DNA of 64,000 nucleotides, from the NCBI GenBank assembly GCA_003215895.1, contig QCJR01000005.1, positions 1 through 64,000 on the forward strand. Direction: 5' to 3'. Made by a program: the position numbers and the translations under genes. Shown here in pieces: positions 38,156-47,687 of this stretch; position 1 is the stretch's first letter, and every line of letters begins with the position of its first letter. Source of the DNA: Prochlorococcus sp. AG-409-D14 (GTDB lineage Bacteria > Cyanobacteriota > Cyanobacteriia > PCC-6307 > Cyanobiaceae). The notes beneath the pieces are model-generated. The model did not search any database. It saw only the letters and a list, made by a program, of their open reading frames with translations, and was not told the DNA's origin.

Positions 38156-38636
38156 AATGTATTGGATTCAGAAAGGAAACTGAGTGACCATAGCTCTTGA
38201 AAGGCACCAATTGGGTAATTACTAAGACACAGAAAAAATCTACCTAAACCTTATAGAAAGTAAAAAAGGCTTTTTAGATATTAAAAGTTTATAATTAAAA
38301 TAATTAATTCCCCCCTCAAGCAGTTGAAATTACTGGAAAAAATTAACTTGTAATACTAGACTCAAAATCAATTTTTTTTTCGAATGCAAATATATGAGAA
38401 CTATTTTTACTGGCAAGTTATTAAATATTGTAATTCTATCAATCTAGATTGATCAATAAAATTAAACTCCCATCAGGATATTCTGAATAATTCAATTATT
38501 TTTATCTTATTTAATCTTCTTTTCAGATGATAAGTTGAACTGAGAATTTTCAAAAGTGCAATTCCCAAATTAATCAAAAATGAAATTTTACAATTTTTAA
38601 ATTAATTAGTTTCAACCAACTTCTTTTTAAAATTCC
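38156..38636. other. Intergenic region between pgk and rbgA
   Basis: This 481-bp, very A/T-rich stretch between divergent genes shows no convincing gene, tRNA or known RNA. It holds a perfect 16-bp palindrome (38438-38453, ATCAATCTAGATTGAT), a nine-base T run at 38372-38380, and only very short reading frames such as 22 codons from ATG 38384. Promoters for pgk and rbgA must lie here but none is clear. Confidence 0.5.
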
Positions 38637-39500
38637 GTGAACAAGCAGCTTATACAATGGTATCCAGGGCATATTGCTAAAGCAGAAAAACAATTAAAGG
38701 AGCATTTAAATAAAGTTGATCTGGTTTTCGAGGTGCGAGACGCAAGGATACCCCTAGCCACTTCTCATCCATATCTTCAAAAATGGTTAAAAGGAAAGAA
38801 GCAAATATTAGTTATAAATAGAAAAGACATGATCAATGTCGATGCCCATAAAGCTTGGGATAAAAAATTTAGGTCCGAAGGGAAAATCCCATGGTGGTGT
38901 GATGCAAAAGCTGGAACAGGCGTTCTCCAAATTAAACAAGCCGCTATTCGTGCTGGGCAAGAATTAAATCAAAGACGTCTCGACCGAGGAATGAAAAATC
39001 GTGCAATTAGAGTCCTAACTCTTGGTTTCCCAAATGTTGGAAAATCTGCTCTCATTAACAGACTAGTTAAGAAAAAGGTTGTATCTAGCTCAAGAAAACC
39101 TGGAGTCACAAGAAGCTTGAGATGGGTAAGGTTGGGACAAGATCTGGATTTATTAGATGCTCCTGGAGTTTTACCGCCTAGATTTGAAGATCAAAATGCA
39201 GCGTTAAAATTAGCTATTTGTGATGATATTGGTCAAGCCGCATACGATACTGAACAAGTAGCCATTAACTTTATGAAACTTCTTGAGACATTAGAAAACA
39301 TCCAAGAAGCCGGAGTCAAGTCAATGTGTCTACAAAATAGATATGGAATATTGGTCAATAAAACCATTAAAGACAAATCTTTATGGCTACTTTCAGCAGC
39401 AGAACGTCACACTTCTGGAGATACTCGTAGAATGTCTCAAAGATTACTTGATGATTTTCGCAAAAACTTGTTGGGCAATATCTCTCTTGAACTCCCCTAA
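38637..39500 (+). CDS. rbgA: Ribosome biogenesis GTPase YlqF/RbgA
   Basis: Circularly permuted GTPase required for late 50S assembly. In the 287-residue protein the motif order is G4 (VINRKDM), G5 region (CDAKAGTG), then G1 (GFPNVGKSAL), G2 (KPGVTRSLRW) and G3 (LLDAPGVLPP). The N-terminus QWYPGHIAKAEKQL is the family hallmark. GTG start. Its stop overlaps the rluD start by one base (TAATG), so the two ribosome-biogenesis genes are coupled. Confidence 0.95.
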   Translation: MNKQLIQWYPGHIAKAEKQLKEHLNKVDLVFEVRDARIPLATSHPYLQKWLKGKKQILVINRKDMINVDAHKAWDKKFRSEGKIPWWCDAKAGTGVLQIKQAAIRAGQELNQRRLDRGMKNRAIRVLTLGFPNVGKSALINRLVKKKVVSSSRKPGVTRSLRWVRLGQDLDLLDAPGVLPPRFEDQNAALKLAICDDIGQAAYDTEQVAINFMKLLETLENIQEAGVKSMCLQNRYGILVNKTIKDKSLWLLSAAERHTSGDTRRMSQRLLDDFRKNLLGNISLELP

Positions 39501-40480
39501 TGAATAAAGAAATCAAACATGAATTTGGACAGGGACCAGGTGAATTATTTGAGGGTGAATACAAGAAACCCTTGCCTATGCGCCTTGATAGATGGCTTGT
39601 AAGTCAACGAAACGAACAAAGTAGGGCTCATATTCAGAAATTCATTGAAGCGGGATTGGCAAGAGTAAACGGTAAAACTGGAAAAGCAAAAACTCCCGTT
39701 AGGCCAGGTGACATAATTCAACTTTGGGTTCCACCACCTGAGGCTCTTCCTTACTTAAAACCAGAAGAAATTGATTTAGATATTTTATATGAGGATAATC
39801 ATTTAATAGTCATTAATAAAAAAGCAGGTATAGCAGTTCATCCTGCACCAGGGAATAAATCAGGGACATTGGTCAATGGATTAATCAATCATTGTCCAGA
39901 CTTACCAGGCATCGGAGGTAAATTAAGGCCTGGAATAGTTCATCGCTTGGACAAAGACACAACTGGATGCATTGTCGTAGCGAAGACTCAAGAAGCCTTG
40001 GTTAAACTACAACTACAAATACAAAAAAGAGTAGCCTCAAGAAATTATATTGCTGTTGTCCATGGAGCTATTAAAGACAATGAAGGTATGATTGTCGGAT
40101 GTATTGGTCGACATCCAAAAGATAGGAAAAAATATGCTGTGGTTGACGAGGAATCTGGTAGATATGCTTGTACACATTGGAAATTAATTGAAAATCTGGG
40201 AAATTTTTCTCTTCTTAAATTCAAACTTGATACAGGTAGAACGCATCAAATTCGTGTCCATAGTTCACATATAGGTCATCCTATAATTGGAGACCAAACT
40301 TATAGTAGGTGTAAAAAATTACCTATTAAACTTGATGGCCAAGCTTTACATGCAGTTGAATTGGGTTTAATACACCCAATAACATTAGAAAAAATGAAAT
40401 TTATAGCTCCATTACCTAAAGATTTTGAACGACTTTTAAAAGTATTAAAAGCTAAAAAGAATTTCATTTCGGAAGCCTAG
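39500..40480 (+). CDS. rluD: 23S rRNA pseudouridine synthase, RluD family
   Basis: A 326-residue RluA/RluD-type enzyme. The N-terminal S4 RNA-binding domain (MRLDRWLVSQRNEQSRAHIQ) is followed by the catalytic domain with NKKAGIAVHPAPGNKSGTLV, the catalytic Asp in IVHRLDKDTTG, and KLDTGRTHQIRVHSSHIGHP. The exact rRNA position modified is inferred from family. Its 3' end overlaps the convergent ABC-ATPase gene by 17 bp. Confidence 0.93.
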   Translation: MNKEIKHEFGQGPGELFEGEYKKPLPMRLDRWLVSQRNEQSRAHIQKFIEAGLARVNGKTGKAKTPVRPGDIIQLWVPPPEALPYLKPEEIDLDILYEDNHLIVINKKAGIAVHPAPGNKSGTLVNGLINHCPDLPGIGGKLRPGIVHRLDKDTTGCIVVAKTQEALVKLQLQIQKRVASRNYIAVVHGAIKDNEGMIVGCIGRHPKDRKKYAVVDEESGRYACTHWKLIENLGNFSLLKFKLDTGRTHQIRVHSSHIGHPIIGDQTYSRCKKLPIKLDGQALHAVELGLIHPITLEKMKFIAPLPKDFERLLKVLKAKKNFISEA

Positions 40481-42068
40481 GAGAAGCCTTCACCATCTTT
40501 TTTGTTAGGTATTGTTGAGGATGATTTAACAAATTTTTCCCAGAATTCTCTTCGATAATTTTCCCTTTATCAAACACTAATACTCTGTGACAAAAGCCTG
40601 CCGCAACAAATAAATCATGCGTTATAAACAACATTGATAGTTTTAATTTTTCTTGCAAAGAGCGTAACAACTCCAAAACTTCTGCTTGAATTTCTGCATC
40701 TAACATACTTACACTTTCATCACAGATAAGTATTTTGGGACTAAGTGCTAGTGATCTTGCAATAACAACTCTTTGCTGTTGACCTCCTGAAAGTTGAGAA
40801 GGTAAGCGTTTTTCATACATTGTCGTGGGAGTCAAACCAACTAGCTCTAAAAGATTACGAGCTTTTTCTCTAGCTTTAGATCGACTGCACACTTTATGGA
40901 TAAGAATTGGGTCTATAATTGCATCCATTACTGACATCTTAGGATTCAAAGATGCAGAAGGATCTTGAAAAATAATTTGAATATATTTACGTAATTGTTT
41001 TAAAGTTTTCCTACTAATAGTTGAAATATTCTTTCCAAGAAAAAAAACACTTCCACCCCTTGTAGGTAATAAACCAGTCAACGCTCTACATAGAGTGCTC
41101 TTACCACATCCCGACGGGCCTACGATACCAAGAGTTTCACCTTCATAAAGAGAAAAAGTAACTTCATTAACAGCTTTATGCCAAAAAGAATTGAAAGGCC
41201 AAAAGCCTGAATTATGCCAGCAACGTAATCTATTTACACTTAATAATGGAGTGCTTTTATTCATTATTTCTCTCTCAGAACCCTCTAAGATTTTTACTGA
41301 GTTAACTAATCTTTGAGAAATATTAGTTTTTGGATTACCAACTATCTCTTTAATATTTCCAGATTCGACTATATGCCCACAATCTAATATTGCAATTTTA
41401 TTACACCATTTATATGCCATTGATAAATCATGACTAATTAATAGTAAAGAAGTTCCAATTTCATCACAAAGTAAACTCAATTCATTCATGATCTGATCTG
41501 CAGTTATTGAGTCCAAGCTAGTTGTAGGCTCATCAGCAATTATCAAAGGCGGTCTTAAACAAATTGCCAAAGCAATTGCTACACGTTGTCGCATCCCTCC
41601 ACTAAATTCATGTGGAAAAGAATTAAATCTTAACGGATCTATTCCAACTTTTTCTAATAAGCTTCTAGCTTTTTTTACTAACTTATCAATTGGTTCAGAA
41701 TTATCATGAGCTTTAAAAGTATCAACCAAATGTTCTCCAACAGTCATTAAAGGATTCAAACGTGACATAGGATCCTGAAATATCAATCCAACCTCTTTCC
41801 CTCGAATCGTTTGCAAAGAAACCTTGTCTAAATCTAATACATTTTTTCCATTTAAAACAATCTCACCATCACAAACACACCCATTAGGAAGAAGCTGCAT
41901 TACAGCCTTAGCAACAGTACTTTTACCACATCCTGAACTACCAACTAATGCAAGCCTATCGCCACGATTCATATTTAGATTTAATCCATTCAACACGTAA
42001 GTAGTAGTATTTGGATAAATAGCATTTAGTTTATTTATCTTTAAAACTTCTTTTGATGAATTATTCAT
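40464..42068 (-). CDS. Peptide/nickel-type ABC transporter ATP-binding protein, two fused ATPase domains
   Basis: A 534-residue DppD-DppF-like fusion. Domain 1 has Walker A GSSGCGKST, Q-loop IFQDPMSRLNPL, signature FSGGMRQRVAIAL and Walker B LIIADEPTTSLD; domain 2 has GPSGCGKST, IFQDPSASLNPKM, LSGGQQQRVVIARSLA and ILICDESVSMLDA. The second Walker B has Ser in place of the usual Pro-Thr, with the catalytic Glu kept. No permease or binding-protein gene is adjacent, so the partners and substrate (oligopeptide, or possibly a metal) are unknown. Confidence 0.93.
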   Translation of the reverse strand: MNNSSKEVLKINKLNAIYPNTTTYVLNGLNLNMNRGDRLALVGSSGCGKSTVAKAVMQLLPNGCVCDGEIVLNGKNVLDLDKVSLQTIRGKEVGLIFQDPMSRLNPLMTVGEHLVDTFKAHDNSEPIDKLVKKARSLLEKVGIDPLRFNSFPHEFSGGMRQRVAIALAICLRPPLIIADEPTTSLDSITADQIMNELSLLCDEIGTSLLLISHDLSMAYKWCNKIAILDCGHIVESGNIKEIVGNPKTNISQRLVNSVKILEGSEREIMNKSTPLLSVNRLRCWHNSGFWPFNSFWHKAVNEVTFSLYEGETLGIVGPSGCGKSTLCRALTGLLPTRGGSVFFLGKNISTISRKTLKQLRKYIQIIFQDPSASLNPKMSVMDAIIDPILIHKVCSRSKAREKARNLLELVGLTPTTMYEKRLPSQLSGGQQQRVVIARSLALSPKILICDESVSMLDAEIQAEVLELLRSLQEKLKLSMLFITHDLFVAAGFCHRVLVFDKGKIIEENSGKNLLNHPQQYLTKKMVKASPRLPK

Positions 42069-42123
42069 AAAAAGGTAGCAAGAAATGTTGAGTTTGAATA
42101 AAATAAATTAAGCTCCGGTGCTG

Positions 42124-44460
42124 ATGCCTAAAGTCACCTCTGCACACAATTCAAGCCAGACTCATATCGTCTGTGATGAATTTTTTGATGGCAAGCCGCA
42201 ACTTAGAACTCATCAAATCAAACATTTTGATGATTATGAAATTATTTTGCCAGAATGGTTAAAAAATTGCATTGAAAATATTCCACCGGGGATAGGAGCA
42301 AGTTGCCCAATAGATTCTGAAGCACTTTTAGTTGCCGCTTTTGATCTTGCATTTCAATTGCATAAAGGGCAATACAGAAAAAGTGGGGAGCCTTACATAA
42401 TCCATCCAGTTGCAGTAGCTGACTTACTACGAGAGATAGGAGCAAGCGCTAGTGTAATTGCAGCAGGTTTTTTACATGACGTCGTCGAAGATACAGACAT
42501 AAGGCCAGAACAACTGGAGGGGTATTTTGGCAGTGAAGTTAGATATCTAGTTGAAGGTGTGACTAAATTAGGCGGAATCCATTTTAATAATCGAACAGAG
42601 GCTCAAGCAGAAAACCTACGTAAAATGTTTCTAGCTATGGCTAGTGATATTCGAGTTGTACTTGTGAAGCTTGCAGATAGGCTTCACAATATGAGAACCA
42701 TTAGTTACCTAGACAAAGAGAAGCAAACTCGAATAGCTATAGAAACGAGAGAAATTTATGCCCCTCTCGCAAACCGTTTAGGAATAGGACGCTTCAAATG
42801 GGAACTAGAAGACCTAGCATTTAAACTTTTAGAGCCAGATCCTTTCCGAGAAATTCAACAACAAATAGCTAGTAAACGTAGTGAAAGAGAAGAGAGATTA
42901 AATATAACTGTTCAATTACTAAAAGATCGATTGAACTCAGCAGGACTTAGCCAATGCGAAGTTAGTGGAAGGCCAAAGCATTTATATGGAATATGGAACA
43001 AAATGCAAAGACAACAAAAAGAATTCCATGAGATTTTTGATGTTGCTGCGCTAAGAATTCTCGTCTCAGATGTCGAGACATGTTATCGAGCTCTTGCAGT
43101 TGTTCATGATACATTCAGACCAATACCTGGTCGGTTTAAAGACTATATTGGCCTCCCAAAACCAAATGGCTACCAGTCGTTACATACAGCTGTAATTGGA
43201 AGACACAGGCCTATCGAGGTCCAGATCAGGACTCCAGAAATGCATAGAGTTTCAGAATTTGGAATTGCAGCTCACTGGAAATATAAAGAAGGAGGATCGC
43301 CTGCTAATCCTGATTCAGAAAAATTTAATTGGTTGCGCCAATTAGTTGAATGGCAACAAGAAGATGGTGTTAATGATCATAATGACTATCTTGCCTCAAT
43401 CAAAGAGGATTTATTTGATGAAGAAGTATTTGTTTTTACTCCAAAAGGAGATGTTATAGGATTAAGGAATGGTTCAACAGCAATCGATTTTGCTTATCGT
43501 ATTCACTCTGAAGTAGGGAATCATTGCAATGGTGCTAGAATCAATGATCGTCTTTGCGTGCTTTCAACACCTCTTGAAAATGGAGATTTCGTTGAGATCC
43601 TAACTCACAAGAGCTCTCACCCAAGCTTAGATTGGCTAAACCATGTAGCAACACCCACAGCTAGAAATCGCATTAGACAATGGTATAAAAAAAGTCATCG
43701 TCAAGAAACAATATTAAGAGGGAAGGAACTTCTAGAACAAGAATTTGGTCGCAAAGGAATTGATAACTTACTAAAAGGTGAAGCAATAACAAAAGTTGCT
43801 GAGAGATGTAATCTAAAATCTACGGAAGATTTATTAGCTGCACTTGGATTTGGGGCATTAACCCTACATCAAGTAATTAATAGATTTAGAGAAGAGGTGA
43901 AAATACAAAACCAGCTACCTGAAACTGAATTAAGCGATATCGAGGTGGCGAACCAAATTGGGTCACAAGTAAATCTAGCTTCAAACAAATCAAAAACATC
44001 TCAATCAAAATATTCGCCAATAGTTGGTTTAGAAGGACTTGACTATCGACTAGGGGGATGTTGCAGTCCTTTACCCGGAGAATCAATACTTGGAACAGTT
44101 GCACTTGGTAATCATGGAATCACGATACATCGAACTAATTGTGTCAATATAGAATCAGTACCTAACAATAGAAGACTATCCGTAAAGTGGAATAGCAATA
44201 CACATATTAAAGAAGAGAAATTTCCTATTCAATTAAGGATTGAGGTTATTGATAGAGTCGGAGTACTGAAAGACATATTAATGAGACTTTCAGATAGAGG
44301 TATTAATGTAATCGATGCAAGAGTTAAGACATCTCATGGTAAACCAGCGTGCATAGACCTAAGAGTTGAGCTAGAAAGCGTTAATCAATTAGAAATTACT
44401 ATCAATCAAATACGCTCAATGGTTGATGTCTTAGATATCGCAAGAACAGGAATTAGTTAA
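42124..44460 (+). CDS. spoT: RelA/SpoT homologue, bifunctional (p)ppGpp synthetase/hydrolase
   Basis: Stringent-response enzyme of ~778 residues. Order: HD hydrolase domain (HPVAVADLLREIG, AAGFLHDVVEDT, intact His-Asp), synthetase domain (RPIPGRFKDYIGLPKPNGYQ and the EVQIRTPEMH block), TGS (VFVFTPKGDVIGLRNGST), a helical/CC region with CCSPLPGE, and a C-terminal ACT domain (RIEVIDRVGVLKDILMRLSD). Both catalytic domains look intact, so the enzyme should make and degrade the alarmone. ATG at 42124 is chosen; a GTG two codons earlier is equally possible. Confidence 0.95.
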   Translation: MPKVTSAHNSSQTHIVCDEFFDGKPQLRTHQIKHFDDYEIILPEWLKNCIENIPPGIGASCPIDSEALLVAAFDLAFQLHKGQYRKSGEPYIIHPVAVADLLREIGASASVIAAGFLHDVVEDTDIRPEQLEGYFGSEVRYLVEGVTKLGGIHFNNRTEAQAENLRKMFLAMASDIRVVLVKLADRLHNMRTISYLDKEKQTRIAIETREIYAPLANRLGIGRFKWELEDLAFKLLEPDPFREIQQQIASKRSEREERLNITVQLLKDRLNSAGLSQCEVSGRPKHLYGIWNKMQRQQKEFHEIFDVAALRILVSDVETCYRALAVVHDTFRPIPGRFKDYIGLPKPNGYQSLHTAVIGRHRPIEVQIRTPEMHRVSEFGIAAHWKYKEGGSPANPDSEKFNWLRQLVEWQQEDGVNDHNDYLASIKEDLFDEEVFVFTPKGDVIGLRNGSTAIDFAYRIHSEVGNHCNGARINDRLCVLSTPLENGDFVEILTHKSSHPSLDWLNHVATPTARNRIRQWYKKSHRQETILRGKELLEQEFGRKGIDNLLKGEAITKVAERCNLKSTEDLLAALGFGALTLHQVINRFREEVKIQNQLPETELSDIEVANQIGSQVNLASNKSKTSQSKYSPIVGLEGLDYRLGGCCSPLPGESILGTVALGNHGITIHRTNCVNIESVPNNRRLSVKWNSNTHIKEEKFPIQLRIEVIDRVGVLKDILMRLSDRGINVIDARVKTSHGKPACIDLRVELESVNQLEITINQIRSMVDVLDIARTGIS

Positions 44461-44521
44461 CTTTTTTAAATAACCAGAAAGACTTTTGAAAACTAATAAT
44501 TAATATTAAGTATATATAAAT

Positions 44522-44998
44522 CTAGATTTTATTAGAAAGTTTCTTGAGTAAAAAATATAGACCCAGTCCACCAACTATTCCAGACAAAAGGCCCATACAT
44601 ATCGAGCCCATTATTAGCCTAGAACTCAAGTACCAACCTTGTGACCACAACTCATTTGTAGTTATATGACTAAAATCTACTATATTTTTGTCTTTATTGA
44701 GTATTAAAGAGCCGATTCTATAATTAAAATAATAAAGAGGGACATAAGTAAATGGATTGCTAATCCAAGTTCCAACAGCCGCCAAAATACTATTTCCCTT
44801 GAAGATCTTTGCTAAAAACACACCCATCAAGGTTTGCAAACCAAAGAATGGAAAGCAACCACTAAATATCCCCACGGCCAATCCTAATGCTCTCTGAGAA
44901 GGAGAACCTTCCTGATTCCAGAGCCAAGCGATAAATTTACGAATTCTTTGTATTAGATTTAGGAAGATTTTTTTCATATTTAAAAAATCTTGGTCCAT
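44522..44998 (-). CDS. DUF2062 membrane protein
   Basis: A 158-residue integral membrane protein. A basic amphipathic N-terminus leads into SPSQRALGLAVGIFSGCFPF, then FGLQTLMGVFLAKIFKGNSI and WISNPFTYVPLYYFNYRIG, the recognisable DUF2062 core, and a final TM helix (MGLLSGIVGGLGLYFLL). Function is unknown in the family. An ATG seven codons downstream is an alternative start; an AGG precedes the chosen one. Convergent with the stringent-response gene, and divergent from mnmE. Confidence 0.85.
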   Translation of the reverse strand: MDQDFLNMKKIFLNLIQRIRKFIAWLWNQEGSPSQRALGLAVGIFSGCFPFFGLQTLMGVFLAKIFKGNSILAAVGTWISNPFTYVPLYYFNYRIGSLILNKDKNIVDFSHITTNELWSQGWYLSSRLIMGSICMGLLSGIVGGLGLYFLLKKLSNKI

Positions 44999-45047
44999 AA
45001 AAGAAACCTAGATTTGATCTTAGTGAAGATTACGTGATTATTGATTA

Positions 45048-46442
45048 ATGAATTCGTTTTCCCCTACTGAAGATACCATTGCTGCAATTGCGACTGCCGT
45101 TTCTCCCGGCCAAGGAAGTATTGCTGTCATTAGGATCTCTGGCTCCTCAGCTATTGAGATAACTAAAACTATTGTTCATATTCCTGGAACACACGATTGG
45201 AGCACTCACAAAGTGCTTTACGGACATGTAACCGAAACAAATCAAACAGTATATATCGATGAAGTATTAATACTAATAATGAAAGGGCCGCGAAGCTTTA
45301 CAGGTGAAGATGTAGTAGAAATTCATTGCCATGGTGGAATCATTGCGGTCCAGAAGATCCTTGAAAGAATATTGGATATTCCAAGTGTTCGAAGAGCAGA
45401 ACCAGGTGAGTTTAGTCAACGGGCAGTGCTGAATGGTCGTCTGAGCTTGACTCAAGCAGAGTCAATTAGTGAACTGGTGTCAGCAAGAAGTCGAAAAGCA
45501 GCAGAACTAGCGATTAATGGAATTGAAGGAAATATTCAAACTACGATTCAATCAATCAGGAAACGATTGATAGAGCAACTAACAGAAATTGAAGCAAGAA
45601 TAGATTTTGAAGAAGATCTTCCCATTTTAAATGAGAAGCATGTGAAGGATGAAATTATCGCAATCAAAAAAGATCTTTCTGAACTAATTGATAATGCTAA
45701 AAGAGGCTCATGGATTCGTTCTGGCTTAAAAGTTGCACTAACCGGGAAGCCTAATGTTGGGAAAAGCTCCTTACTAAATAGGCTTTGCAAACAAGAAAAA
45801 GCTATTGTGACTGATCTACCTGGAACAACTAGAGATCTTTTGGAAAGTGAGATTGTATTAGAGGGAGTACCAGTAACTTTTATTGATACAGCAGGTCTAA
45901 GAGAGACTAAAAATAGCATCGAAAAAATTGGTATTTCTAGAACTAAAAAAACTTTAATTCACGCTGATCTAATCATATTAATCTTTGATTATTCAAAAGG
46001 ATGGACTATCGAAGATGAATCAATACTAAAACAATTACCCAGCAATATTCCATTTTTGATTATTGGAAATAAATCTGATTTAAAAAATAATCAATCTTTT
46101 GAAAAAGTCCCAAAATATATATTAGAAAAAGAAAATCTATTAATTATAAGCGCAAAAACTGGAAGCGGAGAAGAGGATCTAATCAATTGCATACTAAAAA
46201 AATGTGGTTCTTCTCAAACGCATGGATTGCATATTGCCCTAAATGAAAGACAAGTTGACTTAGCGAAGTCAACGATGAAATCGCTGGAAAATATTAATAA
46301 AGTTTTTGATGAAAAGCTACCATGGGATTTCTGGACGATCGATTTAAGACAAGCCATTAATTATTTAGGAGAATTAACAGGTGAAGATTTAACAGAAAGC
46401 TTACTTGATAATATATTTTCAAAATTCTGTATTGGTAAGTAA
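45048..46442 (+). CDS. mnmE: tRNA modification GTPase MnmE (TrmE)
   Basis: With MnmG installs the cmnm5 group on wobble uridine of tRNAs. The 464-residue protein has the N-terminal folate-binding domain (DTIAAIATAVSPGQGSIAVI), helical domain, and the inserted G domain: GKPNVGKSS, TDLPGTTRD, DTAGLRE, GNKSD. The C-terminal catalytic Cys is in the SKFCIGK tail. Follows a 49-bp divergent gap. Confidence 0.97.
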   Translation: MNSFSPTEDTIAAIATAVSPGQGSIAVIRISGSSAIEITKTIVHIPGTHDWSTHKVLYGHVTETNQTVYIDEVLILIMKGPRSFTGEDVVEIHCHGGIIAVQKILERILDIPSVRRAEPGEFSQRAVLNGRLSLTQAESISELVSARSRKAAELAINGIEGNIQTTIQSIRKRLIEQLTEIEARIDFEEDLPILNEKHVKDEIIAIKKDLSELIDNAKRGSWIRSGLKVALTGKPNVGKSSLLNRLCKQEKAIVTDLPGTTRDLLESEIVLEGVPVTFIDTAGLRETKNSIEKIGISRTKKTLIHADLIILIFDYSKGWTIEDESILKQLPSNIPFLIIGNKSDLKNNQSFEKVPKYILEKENLLIISAKTGSGEEDLINCILKKCGSSQTHGLHIALNERQVDLAKSTMKSLENINKVFDEKLPWDFWTIDLRQAINYLGELTGEDLTESLLDNIFSKFCIGK

Positions 46443-46460
46443 TCAAGAAACTTTTATCTA

Positions 46461-46556
46461 CTAGTTATTGTCTATTGTAAAAATATAATATAAGTAATAG
46501 CAAACACCTCCAATCAGTACTGCAACCATAATATTCACACTATGAACAACCTCCAC
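46461..46556 (-). CDS. Putative small membrane peptide, 31 residues
   Basis: A 31-codon frame on the minus strand starting at GTG with a GAGGG ribosome-binding site about 10 bases upstream. The peptide (MEVVHSVNIMVAVLIGGVCY then LYYIFTIDNN) has one predicted transmembrane helix, the size class of small photosystem or cytochrome subunits, but I do not match it to any known one. It lies within the 304-bp gap after mnmE. The RBS and TM character support it; the size leaves real doubt. Confidence 0.4.
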   Translation of the reverse strand: MEVVHSVNIMVAVLIGGVCYYLYYIFTIDNN

Positions 46557-46669
46557 TTGATTCAAACCCTCAATAGTAAATTAATTAAACCATATAGTTC
46601 ACATATCATAAAGAAAAAATTTTAAAATATTTCTATTTTCTTGAAAATATTCAAGAATAAGACAATCAG

Positions 46670-46783
46670 ATGAAATCAGACAATAGAAAAAGGTATTTTT
46701 TAAATGGTTTTAGCATTGGTATAGTAATAAATGTATTTGTTGTATTGTGGATCTTCGCTCACCAAAGCTACAGAAAATATTAG
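46670..46783 (+). CDS. Putative small membrane protein, 37 residues, overlapping nadC
   Basis: An ATG-started frame of 37 codons: basic N-terminus MKSDNRKRYFLNG, one TM helix (FSIGIVINVFVVLWIF) and a basic tail AHQSYRKY, a plausible positive-inside small membrane protein. The last 37 nt overlap the 5' end of nadC in another frame. Only a weak purine-rich site (AAGAATAAG) precedes the ATG. No family recognised. The rest of the gap 46443-46669 holds nothing else beyond the minus-strand peptide. Confidence 0.45.
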   Translation: MKSDNRKRYFLNGFSIGIVINVFVVLWIFAHQSYRKY

Positions 46784-47610
46784 ACACTTGGATTGAGGAA
46801 GATCTTGGTAATGGAGATCTTACAAGATTTGTCCTCAACGATAGAAGTGCATCAGCTCATTGGGTTGCAAAAGAGGGTGGGATTTTTTGTGGTGGAGATC
46901 TAGTCAAACTAATATTTAGAAAAATTGATCCCCAAGTTGATATTCAACTTCTAGTAGAGGATGGTCAGAAGTTTGAAACGAATCAGAGACTACTAGAATT
47001 AAAAGGGTCATCCTCTTCCTTAGTAGCAGGAGAGCGAGTAACTCTGAATGTAGCCATGCATCTTTCTGGTATTGCTACAACGACAGCTTTACTGGTAACT
47101 AAACTATCAGGATCCAATGTGAAGTTAGCAGATACACGTAAAACGACTCCAGGTCTAAGAATATTAGAAAAATATGCTTTTCATTGTGGTGGCGGAATTA
47201 ATCATAGACTTGGGTTAGATGATGCTGCCATGTTGAAAGAGAATCATATTGAATGGTCTCAGGGGATTACCCAGAGTATTAAAATCTTAAAAAATAATCT
47301 TCCATGGACAAAAAAAATAATAGTCGAAGCAGAAACCCCCTCCCAAGCGAAAGAAGCTGTAGAGGCTGGCGCTGATGGAATTTTACTTGATGAAATGTCT
47401 ATTCAAACTATAGAGAAATTAGTTCCAGAATTACGTCGACTTTCAAAAAATAGTAATTCAAAACACGTCTCACAAAATATTGTTATTGAAGTTTCTGGAA
47501 TCAATCCAAATAATTTGTCAGACTATATTTTTACAGGTATTGATCTAATCTCAACTAGTGCACCAATCACTAAAAGCAAATGGATAGATTTCAGTATGCG
47601 CTTTGACTAA
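46747..47610 (+). CDS. nadC: Nicotinate-nucleotide pyrophosphorylase (quinolinate phosphoribosyltransferase)
   Basis: De novo NAD synthesis: quinolinate + PRPP to nicotinate mononucleotide + CO2. The 287-residue protein begins at GTG with MDLRSPKLQKILDTWIEEDL and carries the signature blocks GDLTRFVL, VAGERVTLNVAMHLSGIATT, the active-site ADTRKTTPGLRILEKYA, and HRLGLDDAAMLKENHI with the catalytic Lys, plus VEAETPSQAKEAVEAGADGI. Confidence 0.96.
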   Translation: MDLRSPKLQKILDTWIEEDLGNGDLTRFVLNDRSASAHWVAKEGGIFCGGDLVKLIFRKIDPQVDIQLLVEDGQKFETNQRLLELKGSSSSLVAGERVTLNVAMHLSGIATTTALLVTKLSGSNVKLADTRKTTPGLRILEKYAFHCGGGINHRLGLDDAAMLKENHIEWSQGITQSIKILKNNLPWTKKIIVEAETPSQAKEAVEAGADGILLDEMSIQTIEKLVPELRRLSKNSNSKHVSQNIVIEVSGINPNNLSDYIFTGIDLISTSAPITKSKWIDFSMRFD

Positions 47611-47687
47611 AAAATGGATACACAACTTTTCTGGCAACATCCTAAAAACAAAAAAATCTTAAAAGTATCTACCTAACCATAAACATC

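Noticed and set aside
45548..45919. 123-codon antisense frame in mnmE
   Set aside because: Fully inside a well-conserved GTPase gene; no motif or ribosome-binding site.
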